Assembly (NCBI GenBank): GCA_014529385.2
Contig: CM043971.1
Location: forward strand, 26,889,769 to 26,953,768
Source: Adiantum capillus-veneris
Taxonomy: Eukaryota > Streptophyta > Polypodiopsida > Polypodiales > Pteridaceae
Direction of reading: 5' to 3'
DNA length: 64,000 nucleotides
Positions 34,801-45,596 of the stretch are shown here, in pieces. The notes under the pieces were generated by a model. That model saw only the letters and a list, made by a program, of their open reading frames with translations, was not told the origin of the DNA and did not search any database. How positions within the stretch are numbered: position 1 is the first letter of the stretch; each line of letters opens with the position of its first letter. The position numbers and the translations under genes are program-made.

Positions 34801-36130
34801 TTCGACAGGGTAGATATAACCTACCTATAGCAAACACCTCACTTCTTTGAGTAGTGCCTTTTGTTGGATTACCCCAAGCCTTCTGAGCTTTTGCACTATA
34901 GGTTTATTGCCTTCCTTGAGCTTTATGTGGTGTTGCACTACTGTGATTCCCGTGATCTTATCATAGCCATCAATGAACAAAGTAGTCAAGTTACGTATCA
35001 TGGAGACATATTCCTTCGTCTCCTCATCGGTTAACTCTTTTGAGAGCATCCGTTGTAGCTTACCTGCATCCTCTAAGAATTGCATACCTGAAGGCTCCTC
35101 TTGGTTTGTCAGGGGTGTTTTGGATTGTGTCAAACTCTTTGGGTTTTTGAGGATGACTCCCATCACTTCGATGCTACTATCACTTGCTTCAGTTGTTATT
35201 GCCTCTTCTCTTGAGGTAGATGAATAGTCACTAGTGGACTCATCTTTTGAAGCCTCCAAAATCATATTGCGCTATTTCCTAGTCCTCATGTCATAGAATA
35301 TGGACTTCTCTTTAGCGTCCTTCAGCTGAATCATTCCGGTGCTCCAGTCTTGCTTAGCTTCCATAGCCATGAGCCAGGGTCTCCCAAGAATGATAGGGTA
35401 TCCCTCCCATTTGTGTGGCATGATAAACATGTCTACCTCCACCTGTGTATTGAATGCTTTTACTTTGACCGTGTTTACAATGCCTATGCATTTCACCCTT
35501 ACATTATTTGCCATTTTGGCTTGGGAGGGTGCCGGCCTACTTACCTCTAGACCTAGATGGTGCATAATTCTTTCACTCAGGATGCATATTTGCACGCCGC
35601 AATCTATGTAGACATTTGAGATTCTCTGCCCCTTGATGTGGTCATCCATGGTTGGTAGGATGTCATTGAGATTCTGGGAAGTCCCAGCTATCCTTGTTTT
35701 TGACTTCCTTGTACTTACCATCTTCATCCATTTCTTTCTCATTCTTGGTGCAAGGTGCAATAATTGGGGCCAAGTTATCTTCGGTCCCTGCATCAACACA
35801 TCATGAACTAAGTCATAGGGTTTAGCATACTCACCGAGTGAAAAATCCACGATGTCTATCTTCCATAGCGCTTTAGCTGCTTGCTTGCTAGACTCGCCTT
35901 TATCTTTCATCCTTTCCTCTTTTTGAGAGGCTTCCTCGTGCCTGGCAGGCTTCACTCCCATAGCATCCACTTCTCCTACTTTTTCCATCCCTTTGTGTTT
36001 CTCTCGAACTGATTCTTCTACCTTTGCCTTCCCTTTAGCTTCAAAGCTAATGACACTCACCGCTTGATTTACAGCAGGGGGTGGGAGTAGTGGTGGAATA
36101 AGAGGTGGTAGTGGTTGTTGTTGTTGTATA
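31810..36130 (-). pseudogene. Gypsy-3 pol (protease, RT, RNase H, second RNase H, integrase)
   Basis: One continuous minus frame of about 1,440 codons with no frameshift. Protease: IDCGVQICIL (active-site D present, context C-G) ... IILGRPWL. RT: VDYKPLNEATKRDLFPLP, GYFQISIAKEDQKKTTF, MPFGLTNAPSTF, and catalytic FIDDFCIYS. Connection: LGHVILAKGIEADP, RYLSKFI. First RNase H: YFSSRVM. Second RNase H near 33400-33560: SAAGIVIF ... NNEVEYAAL, with FFLGP where gypsy-2 has YFDGS, so the first catalytic Asp is lost. Integrase: HHCC zinc site, GIDAIGHLP, SDRGPSFRG, YPQCNGLVEK, then WEGPF and RVNGWMLKRYF. Premature stops at 35272, 34825, 34495, 34087, 33403, 33073, 32485, 32329, 32323, 32203, 32173, 32134 and 31888; natural stop at 31810-31812. 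Confidence 0.9.
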
Positions 36131-37043
36131 GGTGGTTGAAGGATTTGGACCGGTGGAATTGGTACTTGCTGCCTGGGTGGTGGTGGTCTTGCCCTTGGTG
36201 GAGAGATCTGATTTTTTCTCCCCCCTTATTGAAATTTTTCCTCCTTGGGTGTGGGCAGTAGTACATGCCATGGCCGTCTTTCCCACAATTGTAGCAGTGG
36301 TACTCTTGGTTTTGCCTTCGTTGTCCCCTTCCTTGCTCTAGATTTCTGACAGGTGCATGCCCTTGCTGCACCAGATGCACGGATAAACTCTCTAGTTGGG
36401 TAGTGATGCGACTCAGCATGTCTTGCTACTCTTCTGATGCCTCTTGTGGTTGGGTTCTATGGATGGCTGTTGCAGTCACTGGGGTTGTTTGGATTGAGCT
36501 TGTTTCCTTTGACTCATTAACCCTTGCTTGCATGCGTGGATTCTTGTCTTTAAGGCGGGCTACTTCTACTGCCAACTCATACGTTGCAGGAAACCTTCCC
36601 TTCACCTTCTCTCTAAGAGGTGACCATATGCCAGCAATGAAAAGGTCCTTATTCAAGAAATTAGGTGCTCCTTTGCCTTCCTCCAGTGAGGCAACCCATC
36701 TCTCCCACAAATCCACAAACTTGGACTCATAGATGGCATACTCTAGCAGACCTCCATGCTTCAATTTCGTCAATAGCTGCCATAGCTTCTCCGAGGTTGT
36801 GCCTCCACCAAACCTCTTCACAAAGGTGGCTCGTAACACATCCCATGCATTCTTGGTAGCCTGGGGCAAGGCATTGTACCAGGACTTGGCCTCTACTTTC
36901 ATCAGTAGAGGAAAAATTCGAAGTCGTGAGGCGTCATCCTCTTTGTTGGAAACCACACAAGCGATGTCGAAATCATCTAGGAAGTTGGTGGTGAGATCTT
37001 CTCCCTTCTTTCCACTGAACATGGGGAAAGAAACACTTGCCAT
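36131..37043 (-). pseudogene. Gypsy-3 gag with zinc knuckle
   Basis: ATG at 37041-37043. Gag core: MFSGKKGEDLTTNFLDDFDIAC, AKSWYNALP, FVKRFGG, LWERWVASL, FPATYELAVEVARLKD, followed by TAG at 36426-36428. The frame continues into a CCHC knuckle, CYNCGKDGHGMYYC (about 36248-36300), then a Gln/Pro-rich linker in a different frame that leads into pol. The shift lies near 36245-36260 and could be an indel or a programmed gag-pol frameshift. Gag packages the element RNA. Confidence 0.85.
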
Positions 37044-37376
37044 GGTAATGACTCAGGAAATTACAAACTTTTTTTTTAATATAAATGTTAGTGACAGGAG
37101 CGGCTCATAGAGGCTTTTTACAGAGTTGGGTGGATACATCAAAACAAGATAAAGATAGAAACGTTGAAGGACTGGTGGTAGTCCAGTATGGGAAGAATGA
37201 TAGGGTTTGGGGAATTGAGGATTTCTCCTAGCACCGCCGCACCGAATAGATACACAATATTCTGTTGGTAGAAGATTTTCCTATCTACATAGATATGGAC
37301 ATGCTTATGCTGCACGAATCTAAACGGGAATGATATTGACCCGTTTTCCATCATTCACAAAGGGTGGAGAGCTTAC

Positions 37377-38086
37377 TTATACTGTTACCATGCCAGTGTT
37401 GATGAGTCGGCACATCCACAGGAGGTCGTCGCCTTTCATGGGCTCTACCTTTCCTTCGTCGCTCATCACGCACGGGGTGATGGAGACACATCTGACCACT
37501 CCCAGCCTTTTGGCTAGTAGCAATTGCAGATAATTTCCGTAGTCAGCGTGATGCATGAATTCTACTTCATTTAGCTGCAATTCGTCTCCCACCCACAGGG
37601 TTTCACCCGTGGTGGAGAGCTTCTTCAGGATAAGTTGTAGGGGAAGAGAAGGAAGACCCTCTACTCGTCCTCCAAAACAGCAAGAACAGTAGCTGAACCA
37701 CTCCTCCCTGGGGAATGGAAATCTCCTCACCACTTCTGCTTCAGGATTGTCGAAGTGGACAGGCAGCACTCACATGCGCTGTGCGAATTGATAGGCGACC
37801 TTTCGCCGCTTAGCTTCGGATGACTTCTTCTTTGGCAAGCTGGGTACGACCCAGCTTTTTGAGCTTGAAGCACTTGCTTTGCCAGACGATTCTTCCCTTG
37901 GGGTCATGTGTTTCTAGACTGGTTTAGCCTTTCCTTAAATTTGGCTCGAGCAGCACCTTTAGGCCATTTTGGAGTAGGTTCCTTGGGAAAGAGGGGTATT
38001 ACCGTTTTCTTTCCTCCTTTGATGTGGACGACCTCCTCGTGGTGAATGTTGATGTAGATGATTTCAGTCCCTCCGTTGGCACTCAT
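37377..38086 (-). pseudogene. Extra ORF between LTR and gag of gypsy-3 (unknown function)
   Basis: In the 1.34-kb leader on the element strand, ATG at 38086 opens MSANGGTEIIYINIHHEEVVHIKGG... (60 codons to TGA at 37904). Another frame then carries LPKKKSSEAKRRKVAYQFAQRM, TGA at 37770-37772, and VLPVHFDNPEAEVVRRFPF ... VGDELQLNEVEFMHHADYGNYLQLLLAKRLGVV ... to TAA at 37377. Together about 235 residues with one frameshift and one internal stop. There is a basic patch (KKKSSEAKRRK) and no recognised domain. Tat/Ogre elements are known to carry an ORF ahead of gag; homology to those was not tested. Confidence 0.55.
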
Positions 38087-38364
38087 TGACAGTGTGCTTG
38101 GGTTGATGGTAGTGATGACACTTCATAGGCCTCCCACCTGATGCTCTCAATTTGTGGTTAGAACGAGCAACACAAGACGGGAGCTTACCTCTTGAATACT
38201 GACGATACTACAACCTGACGGTAGCACTTGAATGAAAGTGGCTAGTGCCTCTTTAGTTTCCTCCTCTTCCGTTCTCCAGTTAGAGAAATCCTTCATCCAT
38301 TCGCCCATAATTGATGGGGTGTGTTGCTTTTAGCATTGTACACTGAAGGTTTCTTGGAAAGGCC

Positions 38365-38384
38365 TCCTTAGTGGGGGCACCAAA
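38365..38384 (-). other. Primer-binding site of gypsy-3
   Basis: Minus strand TTTGGTGCCCCCACTAAGGA adjoins the LTR end CCCGTCA. TGG at the start matches a tRNA CCA end; the tRNA is not identified. Confidence 0.65.
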
Positions 38385-38555
38385 TGACGGGAGAAAAGAG
38401 ATACCCGAACCTCGAAACCACCAGGAGCCGATGCATGCCTCGAGCCGGTCACGATAAAGCAAACAGGGGGCACCACCTAGCTTTGAGCGGCTAGGACGCA
38501 ATCAACGGTAATGTGAACACCACGAATACAGACACACACACACACACACACACAC

Positions 38556-38600
<45 letters not shown>

Positions 38601-39453
38601 ATTGAAAATTTATGAGAACCCTCTGGGGTGTGAGGGAGAATCATTACATGCAGTATTTACAATGAACTTTCTTCCGGCGAGGTGGCACACCATAGTGATA
38701 GAGAGGTAGGGAGAAGAGATGGTAAATCTGCTTGGTGCGTTCTCTACAAATGACTCGATGATGTGAACTTTGCTACCAAGAATGGGTGTGTGTGTGTGTG
38801 TGCATCGACCATTGGAGTCGAGAGGTGGACGTAGTTCCCTTCACATGATGCAATTCTGAAAACAAACCATTACCCCAAATCCCCCTCCTCTATGTGATTC
38901 CCATTGGTGTCAATTCCTTCCACTAAAACTCTACCAAGTGTTGACCTCTCATGAGCTTCCCCCCACCCCGATAGTGACCTCTGAGTACCCTTATATAGAT
39001 GTGTGGCTGCTTAGATCAGGGTAATCGAATTTGATTAGGGTAATCTAATCGAGGAGACAAAGCAAGGTGGTGGGCCCAATGTGGTTGACCCTTGCTTTGT
39101 CTTGGGAGTTATTTAAAATGAAAACCTCTAGGTGGGCCTTTGTGACCATCACCTAGAGAGAGAGAAATTTACAAGTTGGAAATTTTTACAATGCTTGGGT
39201 GAAAAACTGGAAAAATGATGATAACAACCTGCGGTTTACTAAAAACGGTGTTGTGGTTGCGCGATGCCGGTGAATGGCAGCTTGTCGGTACATCGATGTA
39301 GTGCGTACATCTTTTCGGGGTCGGTCGGGGAATGCCTTTGGTGCCTTTGTTCTTTTTGTTGTCGGTGTCGCGTGATCCGGGTCGTCCTCCTTTGTTGTTG
39401 TCATCGTAGTCGTAGAATTCCTCATTTTTTTTGTATTTTTGTGTGTGCGTTCA

Positions 39454-39490
<37 letters not shown>

Positions 39491-39521
39491 ATGGGTGTGC
39501 GAGTCTATGTGTGTACATATG
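38385..39521 (-). repeat. Gypsy-3 5' LTR, part 1 (3' half)
   Basis: Matches 29628-30740 of the 3' LTR, including 'ggggcaccacctagctttgagc' and the TG-rich tract at 39440-39520. Broken at 39521 by the nested block; it continues at 45597. Confidence 0.85.
38532..38599. repeat. (CA)n-(GA)n microsatellite in gypsy-3 5' LTR
   Basis: About 25 bp CA followed by about 42 bp GA. Confidence 0.9.
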
Positions 39522-39642
39522 TGTTGAGAGGGAAAGAGAGCACAGAAATAGAACCCCAAAGTGTATCCAATGACTACAAGAGATGAGTTTATATAGAGGG
39601 AACCAGGGTGCTATATATAGAGACACTATATATAGCTCAACA
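39522..39642 (-). repeat. N-family 3' LTR of N4
   Basis: 121 bp; sense-strand start TGTTGAGCTATATATAGTG, TATATAAAC-type TATA element, end CTCAACA. The (CT)n tract is nearly absent in this copy. Confidence 0.75.
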
Positions 39643-40916
39643 CCCTCACTCAAATGAAGGTCCCTAACTGTGGATGAAAAAACCCTTGGGGGATGAAGGG
39701 AAAAACCCACAGCTCTATATATATCCACCATTATATTAAAATATTTTAATTGTACATTTACAATGTTCAAAGGAGCTACATCACTCTTGTTTTACAATGT
39801 GCCCTTTCAAGGGTCTTCTTATAATTCAAGATATAGACGATTGAGCTACTGCAAATTCTTTGGTAGATCAACTTCAATATCCTTGAGCCCTCGTACATAC
39901 TGCTTGATGTGATTTAAATTCTGTAAACAATATAAACTCAAGAAACATATCGAAATGTGAAGGTTAGAAATAATTACTCCACATTTTCCTTAGAGATGGT
40001 TCGCGACGCCGCACTAGAGACGACAAATAAATAAATGTAATTATGATGCAATCACATGTGCGCACATATAAACAATGTTGACATAAAATAAACATGATGG
40101 GATCATGTACCATGGCATCATGTTCAACAAATCTAAGAAAACTTATGGAACAGTAACCATCATCATGGCTTCACGTACCATGGCATCATGGTTCTCACCA
40201 TGGCATTAGAGACGCTTTTCCAAAACATAAAAATAAAAATAATTTTTTTTGGAAGAGTAATGATCATCATGGCTTCACATTCCATGGAATCATGGTTCTC
40301 GCCATGGTATTACCGACGCTTTCAACAAATTACGAAATAGTTTTTCTTATCATGTCTTCACGTACCATGGAATCATGATTCTCACCATGGTATTAGTGAT
40401 GCTTTCAACAAATTGTGGAACAATTTTCCTCATCATGGCTTCACGTACCATAGCATCATGATTCTCACCATGGCATTAGAGACGCTCACAAAAACTTTGA
40501 AATGACAATAACCATCATGGCTTTAGATACCATGGCATCAAAGACGCTTTCAACAAATAAAAATATTGAAATTGTAATAATCATCATAATGGATTTGCGT
40601 ACCTTGGAATCACAGTATTCACCATGGTATTAGAGACGCTCAAAAAAATCTTTGAAATAGCAATCATCATGGCTTTATGTACCATGGCATCAGAGACACT
40701 AGTTTTGTGCAAAATCTGTAAAACCTCAAGACAATGACTAGTCAATAGATAATGGCTTGGTAAATCCTGTCATCTCTTGAACCAAGGATGAAGACGCATC
40801 ATGTAGCTTCATCCTGCATCAGTAAAATAATCAGTACAATCACTTGTGAAAACAAATGTATTTTTGAAATTGTTTTATGGTGGTCTGTAGGGGGTGACAA
40901 GCAGGCGCGCCATGAC
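39643..40916 (-). repeat. N4 internal non-coding DNA with CCATGG repeats
   Basis: The segment after the LTR matches 11489-11600. At 40080-40700 a unit 'catcatggcttcacgtaccatggcatcatggttctcaccatggcattagagacgctttc' repeats with indels, about six times. No coding domain. Confidence 0.65.
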
Positions 40917-41051
40917 TGTTGAGAGAGAAGGAGAGCACAGAAATAGAACCCCAAAGTGTGTAGAATACACACGTGAGATGTTGTATATATAGAGGGGACC
41001 TAGGTGCCATATATAGAGAAGCCATGAGTAGCTTCACATATAAGCTCAACA
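40917..41051 (-). repeat. N1 3' LTR
   Basis: Plus ends TGTTGAGAGAG and TAAGCTCAACA; preceded on the sense strand by the polypurine tract GACCGGGGG. Confidence 0.88.
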
Positions 41052-41749
41052 CCCCCGGTCAAATAAGGGTCCCTAACTGTGGATGAAAAAACCCTTGGGG
41101 GATCAAGGGAAAAACCCACAGCTCTATATACACCCACCGTTATATTATAAAAATCATTGAATATACAAATGTTTATGAGGAGCTACATCACTCCTTTTAC
41201 AATGAATATTTTATGAGGAGCTACATCACACCTTTTACAATGAATTACATCACTCCTATCCTATCAAATACAATAATGAATACAAAGGTTCAGTAAAGAG
41301 GTGTATAGTCTATCGTTTAGCTCGTAATCAGAAGTGTCTCCGTGAATTTGTTGTGTAGCTTGTCATCACTATCGCATCACCAAACATATCTTCATGTTGT
41401 CATCAATATGGCATCACCAAACATGTCTTCATAAATCTTTTATTGTCACCAAGTTTGTCTTCATGAAATCAATTCTTTGATGAATCCTACATAGATCATA
41501 GACTCAAAAAACATAGTCATGAAAATTATTAGCATCGTTAGTGAAATAATTACGTTCACAATGACATAAGAGATGGAACGCGACGCCACTCTTTTGACAA
41601 CATATATACGCACGACAACATATGTGGACATAAAGTATGAACATAAAAAGTACAAGATGCATGATACGTGATGCAAATGACATATGTATATACTACATAA
41701 AATGACATTTATCAACGTAGTGATATCAATGAGTATCATCAAAGTATTA

Positions 41750-42265
41750 ACAAAATATCATCATTGTATCAATAAAAATAAATAATCATCATGATATCAA
41801 CGAAAAGCATCATAGCATAATCATTGTATCAACAAAACAACATCATGGTATCACCGAGAATAACCATGGTATCAATGAAACAACATCATGGTATCACCGA
41901 GAATAACCATGGTATCAATGAAACATCATCATGGTATCAACGAGAATCACCATGGAATCAACAAAATATCATCATGGCATCACCGAGAATAACCATGGTA
42001 TCAACGAAAACAACATCATGGTATCACCGAGAATAACCATGGTATCAACGAAACATCATCATAGTATCAACGAAAATCACCATGGAATCAACGAAATATC
42101 ATCATGGCATCACCGACAATAACCATGGTATCAACGAAATATCATCATGGCAAGACCAAGAATAACCATGGTATCAATGAAATATCATCATGGCAACACC
42201 GAGAATAACCATGGTATCAATGAAATATCATCATGGTATCAACGAAAATCACCATGACCAAAGTA
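41750..42265. repeat. 21-22-bp minisatellite of N1
   Basis: Same half-units as 13630-14215; many units end in CCATGG. Short frames over it are artefacts. Confidence 0.85.
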
Positions 42266-42589
42266 CTAACAAAACATCATCATGGTACCATCAAAATCAC
42301 TATGGTTTCAACGAGAAATTATCAATAAAACGACATAAACTATATCTCTAGAAGAATAATTATACGAGAATCAATGAACGAGTATATCATATAACAAAAG
42401 ATCATGTACCAACAATAGCTCGATAGAATTTGGACGATCATCAACGGCTTGACTGAATCCGAACGATATGTAACTGGCTTCTGCAGCAAAGTTACATCAG
42501 TAACAAATATATGATTGATGAAGAAAAAATATAATTAAAAAGTTTTAAATTATGAGAAAAATCAAAAGCAAAAAGTAAAATTTTGCTTT

Positions 42590-43741
42590 TCAAACATGGA
42601 CGCAGTCTGCAAACGATAACTCAAAATCGGTGCAGAATTTAGAGAAACTTTCTTCTGCAAAGTTGTAGACCACATCGATTCCGATGGCTCAAGCGAATAG
42701 ATTCGCCAACGACAACTAAAAATCAAGACAGAATTTGGAAAAAAAAAATCTTCTACCAAGTTGTATACCACATCAATTCCAAAGCCAACAACGGTTAGTT
42801 TCTGCAAAATCGTTGTCAATCAGGAGAAAAATCAAAAACAAAAAGCGAAGTTGCTTTTCAGGCATGTACGCAGTCTGCAAACGATAACTCAAAATCGGTG
42901 CAGAATTTGAAAAAAAAACTTTCTTCTGCAAAGTTGTAGACCACATCGATTTCGGTGCCTCTCGTGGGTAGTTTCTGCAAAATCGTTTTCAGTTAGCAAA
43001 AAAATCAAAAATAAAAAGCGAAAGTTGCTTTTCAGGCATTTACGTAGTCTGCAAACGATAACTCCAAATCGGTGCAGAATTTAGAGAAACTTTCTTCTGC
43101 AAAGTTGTACACCACATCGATTCCGATGGCTCAAGTGAATAGATTCGCCAACGACAACTAAAAATCAAGACAGAATTTGGAAAAAAAAATTCTTCTACCA
43201 AGTTGTATACCACATCAATTCCAAAGCCAACAGCGGTTAGTTTTTGCAAAATCGTTGTCAATCAGGAGAAAAATCGAAAACAAAAAGCGAAGTTGCTTTT
43301 CAGGCATGTACGCAGTCTGCGAACGATAACTCAAAATCGATGCAGAATTTGAAAAAAAAACTTTCTTTTGCAAAGTTGTAGACCACATCGATTCCGGTGC
43401 CTCTCGTGGGTAGTTTCTGCAACATCATTTTCAATTAGTAGTAAAATCAAAAATAAAAAGCAAAAGTTGCTTTTCAGTCATGTACGCAGTCTGCGAACGA
43501 TAACTCAAAATCGGTGCAGAATTTGGAAAATTTTTCTTCTGCAAAGTTGTAGACCACATTGATTCCGGTCTCTCTATCAGGTGGTTTTTGCAAAATCGTT
43601 TTCAATTAGCAGTAAAATAAAAAACATAAAACGAAAGTTGCTTTTCGAAGATGTACGTAGTCCGCAAACAATAACTCAAAATCGGTGCAGAATTTGAAAA
43701 AACTTCCTTCTGCAAAGTTGTAGACCAGATCGATTCCGGTA
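42590..43741. repeat. ~171-bp tandem array of N1 with a 442-bp higher-order period
   Basis: Markers 'gta-acc-acatc' lie near 42664, 42763, 42936, 43106, 43205, 43377, 43549 and 43720, giving spacings 99, 173, 170, 99, 172, 172 and 171. The 99-bp short monomer recurs after 442 bp. Confidence 0.85.
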
Positions 43742-43889
43742 TGTTGAGAGAGAGAGAGAGAGAGAGAGAGAGCACAGAAATAGAACCCCAAAAGTGTGTT
43801 GAATACACACATGAGATGTTGTATATATAGAGGGGACCTGGGTGCCATATATAGAGAAGCCATGAGTAGCTTCACATATAAGGTCAACA
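43742..43889 (-). repeat. N1 5' LTR
   Basis: Plus ends TGTTGAGAGAG and AAGGTCAACA; contains (AG)n at 43747-43772. Confidence 0.88.
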
Positions 43890-43894
43890 ATGAC

Positions 43895-45596
43895 TACGCC
43901 ATATATGATCATAAGAAAATACAAAAACGTGTAATAGTCGGTTGTGATAGGCATGGATGAATACCAACATGAAGCGACATGCTTTTGTGCTCTTAAATCT
44001 TATCATTGTCTGATGCCATGCAATAGACCTTGCCACAACATTGATACCCAAGGAAGATTCTTTGCAGAATTTACAGCCAAGTAGATGCAAGATTAGCCTT
44101 TTGTTTCAATAGGCATGCAACTCAAAGCAAGGCTAGATGATCAAGAAACTAGTTGTTCAAGTCATCACCCCAAAATATTAATTGTGTATTTACATGCTAT
44201 TGACGCCCGATGCTTAGTGCTATTTGTTAACTGGATGAAGCCGCTAATTATCTCAAGAGGAGGATGGTCGTTGTTTGGTTATAACTGGACGGATTCGATA
44301 TTCATGTTAGCGACGTAGCAAAGCACTACTTGGTAGCACTATAAAAGCAAGAGGGGAGACTTTCACGGGGGTCATTCCCTCATTTGCTTCCATGTTTAGG
44401 ACATCGTCCATGGTGATGTAGCCACCTATGTGTACCACTTCACAAATAGCTAGTGTACCGAGGACAGCTGTCTGCTTTATTTCGCACTGGCACTGCTGAA
44501 GGGGCTGCAATAGATATAATAACAGCTTGCAATGTTACTCAAATCTGGTCTTTTGCCATGGACTACTACTCTAATTGCATCAAGTGCTTATGAAACAAAG
44601 CTATGTATGCTTGCAATAGATAATCAGGCTACCGATGATAAGTGCTTTTACGTTAAAAACTCAAATCCCTCCTATTGACGCAAACCAGCAAAAAATAGAG
44701 ACAGACAAAAGCCACCTCATCGTTGCAAGTAGGGTGATTCTCCTCCCTATTGCAAACTCTCAGGAGGTGGTATTTTCTTTTAAAAGCATGTAAGTTAAAA
44801 TAGATTACGTTAAAAATACCACTCTTTGATGCGTTGTTGATTGAGGCGCTGCTAAAACTGGGACGACGTATCCATCGTGAGGCACCACCAAAACTGGGAC
44901 TGATCAAGCGGGAGGTAGCTAGAAGAGAAGACATGCTAGCCATCATAGTTGTAGTTGCAGCACCCGCACCCACCATGCTTTCTTTGGTGGTTGGAACTTT
45001 GAGATTCCTTGCAAGCCCTCAAAGGCTTATGCTCCATCTAATCTTGCGATTAAAATCTTTGTTAGCATGGAGCAGGATAGGAGACTTCGTCAGCATGGAG
45101 AAAACCATCAGCACCTTAGTATAATACCATTATAAAATGATCATCAAATTACATAAAGTATTTTATGACAAATCGATCATGACGAGATCAATAGCATGCA
45201 TCAAGAACCAAAGCCATGATTTGCATGAAATGGTGCGACCCTGCTATGATTGAGGTAGAAACATATTACATGCTCAATCTATTGATCAAATCTTGTTCAA
45301 AGATGTGTAGGGTTTTGAATGAATAAAACAACAATAGAGAACGATCAAAATGATGCAGAAACTATTGCCAAAATGTGAATCACTCAGCTGCTGAGACATG
45401 CAGACACCCTCAGAGTGTATGACCTCTTAGTTAATATGAGCATCGCAAAGTAGTGAAAGAAACACAACCTAGTAAACAAAGATGGTTTGATGATCTCTTG
45501 ACGGTAGAAAATTTCTCAGCAACCATGCGTTCATCTCAGATCTGTACGTGGATGCTTTCCGCATCGCAAATTTGCATGCCAGCGATAGCTTTCGGC
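43895..45596. other. Unassigned 1.7 kb inside N4
   Basis: No similarity to other parts of the window was noticed. Frames such as 44834-45124 (plus) show no domain I recognise. It could be the 5' interior of N4 or captured host DNA. Confidence 0.4.

Larger units (their letters stand above)
40917..43889 (-). mobile_element. Complete non-autonomous LTR element N1, TSD ATGAC
   Basis: ATGAC at 40912-40916 and 43890-43894. 3' LTR 40917-41051 (135 bp), 5' LTR 43742-43889 (148 bp), differing by (AG)n length and a handful of substitutions, so the insertion is fairly recent. The interior has no coding domain: a 3' region with polypurine tract, a 21-22-bp minisatellite and a ~171-bp tandem array that reaches the 5' LTR. 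No canonical TGGTATCAGAGC primer site follows the 5' LTR. It must have relied on proteins from another element, most simply the Copia family that shares its LTR ends. Confidence 0.88.
39522..45596 (-). mobile_element. Nested block N4 inside the gypsy-3 5' LTR
   Basis: Interrupts the gypsy-3 LTR; ATATG lies at 39517-39521 and 45597-45601. The low end is an N-family 3' LTR (39522-39642: TGTTGAGAGGG ... AGCTCAACA) with its polypurine tract and 3' region. CCATGG-type repeats fill 40080-40700. The complete element N1 sits inside at 40917-43889. The high end shows no LTR terminus, so either the 5' LTR was deleted or the duplication is coincidental in TG-rich DNA. Confidence 0.65.

Noticed and set aside
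36047-36286. Thr-rich frame next to the gypsy-3 zinc knuckle
   Set aside because: Alternative reading of the Gln/Pro-rich gag-pol linker; the pol frame through the same DNA continues into protease.
43747-43772. N1 5' LTR as an independent solo LTR
   Set aside because: ATGAC pairs with the LTR at 40917, so the two LTRs bound one element. No separate duplication exists around 43742-43889.
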